The notes beneath the pieces are model-generated. The model searched no databases. It saw nothing but the letters and a program-made list of their open reading frames with translations, and had not been told where the DNA came from. Below are positions 56,416 to 64,000 of a stretch of DNA of 64,000 bases, piece after piece (the stretch's first letter is position 1; the number at the start of each line of letters is the position of its first letter). A program made the position numbers and the translations under genes. The DNA is taken from positions 1,214,001 to 1,278,000 of the forward strand of contig SMMW01000046.1 in the NCBI GenBank assembly GCA_004794655.1. Direction: 5' to 3'. Origin of the DNA: Marisa cornuarietis. Its lineage: Eukaryota > Mollusca > Gastropoda > Architaenioglossa > Ampullariidae.

Positions 56416-58038
56416 TCGGACGCGGACTTCGTTGAAAGTAAGGGTTTCTTTTTGCATTGGGATATCTATTAGGGACATTAGAGTATCAGTTACGGTTCCC
56501 CTTGAGAGATTGTATGGTTTGGAAACCTGAAGTCAATTGGAACTAGAGAAGAAACTTTTGTTTGTAGAGGTTGGATGACTGGAGGGTTGAGAGTCGCTTA
56601 TGTCACTGATGTGTTATTTATGATTGTTTGTTATTAGAGGAGTATGTATTAGAATAACCTATGTCATCGAGGGGTTTATCTGGTCTGTGGTTATTAAATA
56701 TATCTTGATTTGAGATTTGTGTAATTTGCTGCCTTCCCCTGAAAGATAAACAAAAGCTCCCGAATAATAGAGAACTTGAAGCCCACGTACAGGTCTTGGT
56801 GATTTGTTGTGAGAAAGAACACGTGTGGGACGCAGTGTTTACTTTGGAAAGAAAAGGAAGAAAAGTCTAGCACTTCTACAGCGAAGGACATTATGGCAGC
56901 TTTCCTTCGCTTAGATGGGGGGGGGGGGAGAGAGAGAGGAGCCTTTGCTACACTCGACTGAGCGGAGGGAGGGAGGATGTTTGCCGTACTTACCCCCGCT
57001 GGTGAACAGCGCCGTTCCAGAGAGTAGGGAAGATGAGGATGTTCCTGGCTCGTGCGTCGTCAAGGTAACGCCTGAAGTCGGAAATAAAGGAACCATCATT
57101 GTCAAGGCCGGACACGTGACCACTGCTGTCAAACTTTGGCGACGTTTGGCCCTCGATGTGCACCCAGGTTCCTGACGAGTGACAAGAAACTTTCACGTTC
57201 AGCACAAACAATTTCTTTGATTGAAGTTACTTTGATGCATAAAAATTTGTCAACTTGAGACTTTACTTGGTTCGTTTTGTGACAATTTATTTCCCGAAAT
57301 GAAGTTAAAGCCTCCACTTGAAAACTAGTTCAGAAATTACAGCCCTCAGTGGAGGATTGAGGTTTGTCAATTCATTATCTGTTTTATTTATAACGCTGGA
57401 GATCTCAAATATCTTTTGAAATATTATTTGTGTCAAGTAGCTCCTGCTTGGAGTAATAAACGTTCAAAAGTTTTGTAAACCGTTGCTGAAGTCTAGACGG
57501 AATATTCTAAAACTAAGATGAAAAAAGGATATTTTCTACAACTAATCTGCTAGACATTCCGTAGCACCCACTCATGGAGTTGCCTCCCGCTTCCTTGACC
57601 TTGTCCATGAGGTAGATGAAGCGGTCACGGCGGTACTGGTATTGGTTGTTGCCGAAGTCGTAGGCGTACGACACCCAGGCGGTGTTGGCACCAGACAGAA
57701 AGATGCGCTCTCCATTGTGCCAGATGTCAGTTCCCGAGCGACTCAAATAGCCACCTGTAAGGCAGTAACTGCACATCACTCATCAAAGATATAACAGAAT
57801 ATCAATCACTGTTAAAATAAGTGGATGTATATTACCTGAAAAATAACAACATATTATCGAGAAGAAAATAACAATAAATGTCACCTAAGGAATAGCAGAA
57901 TATCAATAGCTGAGTAAATAATCTCTTTGAACTGAAGAACAAGTAAAATAAGATGCTAAAAATAAAAATTTTTCCCTGGAACTTACCTACAGCCGACCCT
58001 GCCAAAGCCAGAAATATGAGCACAGTAGGCCGTAACAT
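51342..58038 (-). CDS. GH5 endo-beta-1,4-mannanase, gene 2 (secreted)
   Basis: Seven coding exons on the minus strand: 58038-57987, 57754-57572, 57171-56994, 55419-55177, 54331-54178, 52223-52152, 51587-51342. They give 375 residues in one frame, all introns GT-AG. The ATG directly follows an acceptor (TTCCTTCCAG), so the leader is spliced. Residues 1-18 are a signal peptide ([18 protein letters not shown]). Seen in the GH5 barrel: [50 protein letters not shown] (acid/base Glu179), H279-T-Y281, VVAEFNH (nucleophile Glu310), and [20 protein letters not shown] near the end. Exons 2, 4, 5 and 6 equal those of gene 1 in length and all phases agree, so the two are duplicates. Expected role: secreted hydrolysis of beta-1,4-mannans. 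This copy looks closer to typical molluscan enzymes than gene 1 around the nucleophile ([11 protein letters not shown]). Confidence 0.93.
52575..54080. repeat. 35/36-bp minisatellite in intron 5 of gene 2, about 37 core copies
   Basis: Unit AGTCACGGGAATAAACACTA plus GTGTACTGTAGTGAAT (36 bp), with a 35-bp form (CGGAGTAAAC). The left half (52.70-53.40 kb) mixes the two forms in runs such as 35-36-35-36-36. The middle is nearly all 36-bp, and the right third has the TGTATTGAAT variant. Both borders hold strongly diverged units (about 52575-52700 and 54020-54080). The 36-bp part keeps a minus-strand frame open for 196 codons, an artefact. Confidence 0.96.
55541..55603. repeat. (CAT)n microsatellite in intron 3 of gene 2
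   Basis: About 21 perfect triplets. Confidence 0.97.
55604..56288 (-). other. Intron 3 of gene 2, unique part
   Basis: No exon or mobile element recognised. A GTCGCCAGTCTGCG..TTTTCCAGTCAGC block recurs as GTCGTCAGTCTGCG..TTGCCCAGTCAGC about 64 bp apart at 56160-56250. Confidence 0.45.
56289..56414. repeat. (GT)n microsatellite, interrupted, 126 bp
   Basis: GT with one GC, one GAGAGAGAG and one TA interruption. Confidence 0.97.
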
Positions 58039-58138
58039 CTGGAAGGAAATTAAATCTGCATTAAGAATAGTCTGTCTTTTCTGGCTACTCCGACATTTTC
58101 GCCATTACATGGAATTTAAAAGCAAAGGGGTGGGAGAG

Positions 58139-58289
58139 CAATTGGTGTTATACGCCGAGTCAGCAACTAAGGCTATATCACAGCAAGGCAGAGAAAGAAC
58201 AGCGTGCCCGAGACGAGAGTTGAACCCAGGACAACCAACCCTCACTGTATTGGCGACAGGCGCTAACCGTTGTGCCACCGGGAAGCCCA
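58139..58289 (-). mobile_element. tRNA-derived SINE, family A, copy 3, in 5' UTR intron of gene 2
   Basis: On the minus strand: GGCTTCCCGGTGGCACAACG head, GGTTCAACTCTCG box B, GGGCACGCTGTTCTTTC body and GATATAGCCTTAGTTGCTGA, ending AACACCAATTG. The order matches the 8.3 kb copy. TTTAAATT on both outer flanks may be a worn target-site duplication if the 3' end extends to about 58116. It lies in the same direction as the host gene. Confidence 0.85.
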
Positions 58290-59255
58290 ATTTAAACGGA
58301 AGCTACAAAACTGGAAACATCGGTAACAAAAACAAAGAGCTCCTCTGTGCGTATACACAGTTTATTTTTATTTATTTATTTATTTATTTTGTCAAGTAAG
58401 CTCGGTCGTTAGGGTTTTGTTTGTGCGACATTCCGAGCAGTCTATAAATGCAAGCGAAAAAGTAAATATTGATTGAAATCGTACCGACATAATTAATTCC
58501 ATGTATATGGCTGGAGCTCACTCTTGAGAAAAAAAAAGGGTTAGTAAATTGAACACGTTAAACGTAACCAGCAAGCGTGGACACCGTTTATTTTTTCCTT
58601 ATGACAGAACCCAGTTGTCCACAAGTTGTCCTGCAGACTGCTAGACCACACGAGCAAAGTTCCCCCTCCCCCCCAAGAAGAACAGCGTGTTGGAGCCGTT
58701 AGGAGCTAAGACCAGTAGCCGTATGGATGGCAGAGTTAATTCGTAACGAGATAAAAAAAAAAACGAAAAAAAGAATAAAGCGGCTCTCAGATGAAAGTGC
58801 CCTTAGTAAGACAAATGTTAATGTCTCCAATACCAGCGTATTTATAATTCAAATGTTATTAATGTTTCCAATGCCGAATTCAATTGCAATTAAAAGGCAA
58901 AGTGTTAATGGATGTAGGACAGTAAAGCAATATTAAGGTAGCTACTGAAAGAGTTTACCAATCCAATCAAATACCATGTTAATTAAAATCTTGTCCAATG
59001 ATAATGAACCGACGTGAACAGTGCCACCAGACAAAAGAAAATGACTTCAAAGCAAAGAGTTTGACAGAAATTTGGGTTCTTGATATGACTGACATCTAAA
59101 TGCAGACGTCCTTTACACTGGTGAACTGAGTGAAATTAATTGATTAATACAGATTAGCTTATACAGATTCACATCGCAAGAGGCACCAAGACAATCACAA
59201 GAAGATGCAGTTAAACTCGCGTTTAAGGATAAGACCGGCTTCGTGACAAACGTAC
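58290..59255 (-). other. Remainder of the 5' UTR intron of gene 2
   Basis: No exon seen. A TTTA tetranucleotide run is at 58362-58390. Confidence 0.4.
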
Positions 59256-59310
59256 CTTGGTGTCGGAGCTTTGATCTTTTACTGAACATGGCACCAACGA
59301 CCGTTTTATA
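59256..59310 (-). promoter_or_regulatory. Core promoter and tiny 5' UTR exon of mannanase gene 2
   Basis: On the minus strand a TATAAAA box is at 59310-59304. Transcription should start near 59278. The leader ends ACACCAAG|GTACGT at 59256, a consensus donor joining to the acceptor just before the ATG (58039). Box-to-donor distance is 54 bp, against 48 bp in gene 1. Confidence 0.65.
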
Positions 59311-59769
59311 TATTTCTAGCGAACCGTTTGCAGTAGCTCGTAACAGTACTTAGGTAAAAAGGTCAGGACACACTGACCATGTTCTTACAGCCCCTGGTCT
59401 GTCTAGATATCAGTTTGACACAGTGAGGTGTCCTTTCCCTGATTTGCCTGACCACAGTTCCCTGGCCCACTGCACAGCGAAGGTGTCGCTAAAGAGGCAA
59501 TTCTAAAAAAAATGCTGCAAGCATGATCTTATAAACTCTAGAATCGAAATTCACGCAAGATTTTTATCTGCAGGGTGAACTCTCCACGTATCTGCAAAAC
59601 TCAAGGCTGAATCCAAGCAAATGTCTAGAGAAAATTACAATCTGTGGAAGTTCAAGAGTGTTTTATCAGGGCAGCATCACAGACATTACAGGTAATTACT
59701 GAAGTTAAATGAAGGGTTGAGACTAGCTGGTAGCTACATGGAAAAATATACATTATATAGAAAAATATT

Positions 59770-61760
59770 TTAAGAAGTAAAGGATGGTGTGACTACGAAT
59801 GAAGGGCATCCTGAAAATCTCTTCGAAAAAGACTCTTTAATTCTATTAAAGCTTGCATTATTGAAGCTAAACTATCCTACCTGGAAAATAGAAAATTGTA
59901 TAAAAAGCTGTGTGTCAAGTAAAGAAAGCCCATCACAAAGAGCATCTACTGACAAACCTAAAGAAAAGTTCCTCTGACCTCAAAGTCTTCTGACATACAT
60001 GAAAACCTATGCAAAGAACACATATGTAAACTCTATACGTATTGAGATTTGTTACAGACATTTTGGACACATTCCATAACATCATGGTAAACAGTGAAGA
60101 TGATAATACAACTAATGTTAGGAATAGTAGTGTTGACGATGATAATGACTGTAATTTAAATGAGTAGATTACTGTGGAGGAAGTAGAAAAGGCTGACTTT
60201 TCACTGAAAGAAATTAAATGGAAGCTAAGCCCGACAAGTTAATGCATGAATGTTTCATTCATTCTTTAACAGCCACTACCCCTTTTTATTATCTTATTTT
60301 AACAAACTTTCTGAAAACGATTTGCTTCTTAATGTATCGGCTGGGTCTACCATTCAACATTTTATAAAATGGATGATATTAACCAAACGGATAACAATAG
60401 AGATACATATATCCTTAACATCTGCAGCAAAATTTTGAAGTTCTATACTTGATAAAAGAATAAACGAATGGGTTGAATAACATAATGCTCTTGTTGAAGA
60501 ACAAGCGAGTTGCAAGAAGGATCACAGTTCACTAGACCACATATTTACCTAGATAGCCCTTATTCAGAAACAACTAGTTAAACAATAACAACCTGCAGCT
60601 TTTTTAATTTTCAGAGAGCTTTCGATTCAGTAACTAGAGAAAAACTGTATTCTGTATTATAGAAAAATGGTGTCCATGGAAAAATATTTAGAGCTTTTAC
60701 GAAGTTCTTAACACTAGAGTACTGGCAAATGGGGACCCAAGTGAGTGTTTTAGATGCAAGAGGATTAATTAAAACAAGGTGAAGTTTGCAGTTATGTTCT
60801 TTTCTCTGTTTTTACAAATGATTTAACGAATGAAATTAGGCAAGAGGGAAAACATAATATACGATACCACATCATCTGATTCAGCTGTTCATTTTATTGT
60901 TTGCAGATTAACATTGTTTTATTTTCTGATACAATTATAGGAGTTCAAAACCAGCTCAATATTTTATGTAGTATTGCAAAAAACATAGATCCTACATTAA
61001 ACATGAATACATCAAATACAGCATGTGAAAACGAGAACACCAATTATATGATGAGATAAAGCTTGAGATTGTGAACATGTATAAATGTATTGTCCTACTT
61101 TTGTCTACACGTTGTGTTTTAACCCATACAATTCAAGACCCTTCTTCGAAATCTCGAATTGCTGTTACATGTATAGTCAAGATACGTTGACTCTTAATGA
61201 CTCTAACCCATTTTTTTAAATGTTTGATGCCCACGACCAGCCAATACTACTCTCTGGCTCAGAGATCTGTGGTCTGAGTAAAGATGATAGCATTCTCGAA
61301 AATGTACATATGTTCACAATGAAGAAATTTCGTAATGATTTCAGTAGAACTCCTAGTGCTATGATCTATGGTGGATATGGGTACTATCCAGTATATATCA
61401 ATGCATTTACGACGATGTATTTCATATGGCATGACAATATAAAGAACGTTCGCCAGAAAACGTTTATAAAATAAGGTGACATGGTTACATCATGTGATGA
61501 TTTTTCTTTAAAAATATGGCTGAAAAAAGTTTTGAATTTCAGGTTGATAGATTTTCTTCTCCAAGACTAGCAGAATAAACTGAAATAAAGCTCTAGATTT
61601 GCAACATACAGTTCATTTAAATCTACCATTTCACAGACTAGCTTTTTGCGTGAAAAAAAACATATAGGCATCAGAGACTCACTCATATAGTTCATGTTAG
61701 GGGCATCATATTCAAACACAAGTTTCGCTTTTGATAAAATGGAACTTGATTAGTCCACGA
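59770..61760 (+). mobile_element. Decayed non-LTR retrotransposon, second type (reverse-transcriptase ORF)
   Basis: Polymerase landmarks appear in order across many stops and frameshifts: ITVEEVEKADFSLKEIK (60170), PDKLMHECFIHSL (60230), ISLTSAAKF and SSILDKRINEWVE (60410-60475), HNALVEEQASCKKDHSSLDH (60483-60540), IDFQKAFDSV-like (60600-60630), LFAD and IVLFSDTIIGVQNQLNILC (60895-60975). Next come ILLSGSEICGLSKDDSILEN, MKKFRNDFSRTPSAMIYGGY and GYYPVYINAFTTMYF (61247-61430), then SSRFATYSSFK and IRDSLI (61590-61690). The NYRG-type finger motif, AFD, ADD and the post-polymerase GYGYYPVYIN region mark a non-LTR element unlike the L2 copies; the clade is not assigned. It is dead and AT-enriched, and starts about 450 bp upstream of the gene 2 promoter. 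Confidence 0.82.
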
Positions 61761-63062
61761 GAGCAGGTACAGGTAGTGCTCCGTTGGTATGGGAAAAAAA
61801 CGGATACTGTGTCCATTTTGAATGAATAAGGATACAGAAATGTACTTTCTATTCATCTATACCGTTTTTCCCTTCAGTTATGTATGTACTTTGATTAGTC
61901 CTTGATAGGCCGCAGAATTTAGAAGTTGCTGGTGTTATAACCAGCACTGTTTTCCACACTCAAGAGCAGTCCCGTTGTTTTTACCTGTTGTTTTCATTGC
62001 TCGGGTTTGTATGCTTCCAGTCATGTATATACTAGACTATTTCTTAATGTTGGACTGCAGAAAATGACTGTTTGTATATATCTTGCCAACACGCATTGTG
62101 TTAATACTCAAAAGATAGCCCATAGTTCGGTAGATGCATGTTTGACATTTGTCTATGGTTTACATCCCTTCATACAACTAGATACTTAAATTAGTTACTT
62201 CTTTTTATTATATGTCAATAGTCTACCTCCTTTTACTCGTGGGTGTGAGCCTAAACTAAATAAAGAAGTTGGAGGTAGGAAGTCTGCAGGAAAATTACTT
62301 GTAAATACCTGTTTTGAGGAACTTCACAGTTTGAGCAAATATTTACCTTTGAAAGTTTCCTGAGGTCAGCGTGCCATTACCCTTATATATGAAATACCTC
62401 GGTCTGGTTTTATATAATAGCCATGCTTATCATGTTACGAACAGTTCCACAAGGTATTGCAGAGTCACTGAGCACAAAATAAAATGAGCCGCTGACAAAA
62501 CGAGAACGAGGCTGAGCCTAACCGGCTTGACAACTCTCGTGTTCCACGTTTATTTCTTGTTATACTTGGTTGTAAGTCACTGCAGTTGATATCCAGTTTG
62601 TGCCAGTATTTTCGACACTGACTGAGCTTTAGTTTCTGCTGTGTTTTTGTGGTTGACCGTAGGATTCACGCAGACTTTTGTTCTTCACCAATTTTTGGGA
62701 ACGGTGCCATGTCAGCCGTTACTGTTCACCTTCAGCGTTCTGTATGTACGGAAACCACGCGAACCTCCAATATTCCAATATTTTGCTAGAGTGTAGTTAT
62801 TTTAATTATGACTGACATTGTTGTACAGGACAATTATTCTGGTTTCACTGTGTCTTTTTTCCAACTCCGTCGTTCGTGTTTCCTGATCTATTGCTTGATC
62901 TATCAGCTACAGACTTTGTATTCCTACGCGATCATGTAGATCTCTGCTTGTCTACTATGATTTGCTCTATGACAAGAACTATTTTCAGTTTTTATCACAT
63001 ACTAATATTGACGTTGTGTATCTAAACTATGAGCTTTAGATCTTGACCTCTTGCACATCCTA
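61761..63062. other. Non-coding stretch upstream of the SLC1 exon
   Basis: No exon recognised. Open frames here (for example 62007-62189) show no domain. Confidence 0.4.
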
Positions 63063-63080
63063 GTCTGTGAACTGTGGAAG

Positions 63081-63560
63081 TCTGTGTAATCTTTGATATT
63101 GGACTTGGTTTGGGACTAAAATACCTCCCAGGACCTTGGACTCCCAATGACAACCGCAAGATCTTCTATATAAGGTTTCCTGGCGATTTGTTGCTCAATA
63201 TGCTCCAGCTGCTCATCCTGCCCTTGATCCTGTCCAGCCTGGTGACGGCGACGGCCACGCTGGATAAGAAAGCTTGCGGCAAACTGGGGCTGGGCGCCAT
63301 GATCTACTACATGACCACAACGCTGTCAGCCGTCATTCCTGGCATCATCCTTGTCCTGTCCATCCATCCCGGAGACCCACGTGACATTAACACCATTCCA
63401 CGCAGTGGCGCCTCTAAGAACACCAAATCGCTGGACGCTCTGCTGGACTTGATCAGAAACTGCTTTCAAGATAATTTAATGACGATGTGTTTTCAACGGG
63501 AGACAACAGACGTTGCTTTGATTAAAGCCCCTACCAGTAACGTGTCCAATGGAACTGCAT
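63081..63560 (+). CDS. SLC1/EAAT-type glutamate transporter, one partial exon
   Basis: Reads as the end of TM1 (IGLGLGLKY), then RFPGDLLLNMLQLLILPLIL and SSLVTATATLD (TM2-3), then GLGAMIYYMTTTLSAVIPGI and ILVLSIHPGDP (TM4a), LDALLDLIRNCFQDNLMTMC, and a loop with two N-glycosylation sites (NVS, NGT). All are hallmarks of excitatory amino-acid transporters (sodium-coupled glutamate/aspartate uptake). An in-frame TGA at 63068 forces an acceptor or break just upstream; TGGAAG at 63080 is a weak candidate. The frame continues to a stop at 63725-63727, but after about 63560 (RRRLYQQSACT..) it no longer resembles the family. A donor-like A|GTAACG lies at 63536. The remaining helices and the substrate-binding hairpins are not in the window. 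It could be an exon of a gene continuing to the right, or a truncated duplicate. Confidence 0.75.
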
Positions 63561-63929
63561 CATTTGTGTTGAGGCGACGCCTCTATCAGCAATCTGCGTG
63601 CACGCCGGACATGGGTAGCCATTTGTCTGCTTGTCTTCGTCGTTGTCGTGTGGACATGCATGCGTGCTCTGGACGTATTGTTGCACTTACTGTGACTGTG
63701 TCTGCTGACATTCGTCGAATGGTTTAGCTCACAGCTGTAGACTCCGCCACACCATGACTCTCAATGTTATCCTTTAGATGTTATGTTCATGCTTGTGTGC
63801 GGTATTTTCTTTTTCTACCTTGTATTTTTGTTTGTTGCAATGTCTCTGTATAATTGTTTGTTAATAAGTTTGGTCTTTGTTTGAACATGGTTTCTGTGTC
63901 AATCTGTTTTAAAGCTGGGGTTTTTTTTT

Positions 63930-64000
63930 GGAAAGCGCATTGAGTCGACTCTGGGGTTGAAAATTGCGCTCTATAAATCTACTTTAATAATAATAATAAT
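63930..64000 (+). mobile_element. Retrotransposon 3' tail at right edge
   Basis: GGAAAGCGCATTGAGTCGAC, then AATTGCGCTCTATAAATC and (AAT)n: the same tail type, a different subfamily. It continues past the window. Confidence 0.6.

Overview
The window reads as animal nuclear DNA, most probably from a gastropod mollusc (inferred, not proven). It has spliced genes with GT-AG introns, TATA promoters and an AATAAA signal. It also holds tRNA-derived SINEs with perfect target-site duplications, 3' tails of L2/CR1-like retrotransposons ending in ATT repeats, very long GT microsatellites and many minisatellites. The two best genes are intron-rich GH5 endo-beta-1,4-mannanases of the secreted digestive type known from abalone and sea hares.

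Left edge (1-5.4 kb): the 5' part of an unrecognised minus-strand gene. Its first exon (5279-5378) has a strong start context, a perfect splice donor and a CCAAT box upstream. Further exons lie at 501-688, 189-311 and 1-15, all with compatible phases, and the gene runs off the left edge.

Middle (5.4-44 kb): no gene is certain. The region holds an 84-bp-arm hairpin, five of the six tRNA-derived SINE copies, a 5'-truncated L2-like element, two copies of a small terminal-inverted-repeat element (one split by a tiny L2 tail), at least six minisatellite arrays and about ten long microsatellites. One short minus-strand reading frame at 38.2-38.4 kb looks somewhat gene-like.

Mannanase locus (44-59.3 kb): two GH5 genes face each other tail to tail. 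Gene 1 (+, 44328-48960, seven coding exons, 373 residues) and gene 2 (-, 51342-58038, seven coding exons, 375 residues) have identical intron phases. Exons 2, 4, 5 and 6 have the same lengths in both (183, 243, 154 and 72 nt). Each has a TATAAAA box about 50 bp upstream of the donor of a tiny untranslated first exon. They are an inverted duplicate pair in which both catalytic glutamates are kept but the C-terminal exon has diverged. An L2-like retrotransposon fills the space between them, and a roughly 1.5 kb array of 35/36-bp repeats fills intron 5 of gene 2.

Right edge (59.3-64 kb): a decayed non-LTR retrotransposon of a second type (about 59.77-61.76 kb), an SLC1 (EAAT-type glutamate transporter) exon at about 63.1-63.55 kb, and one more retrotransposon tail at the very end.
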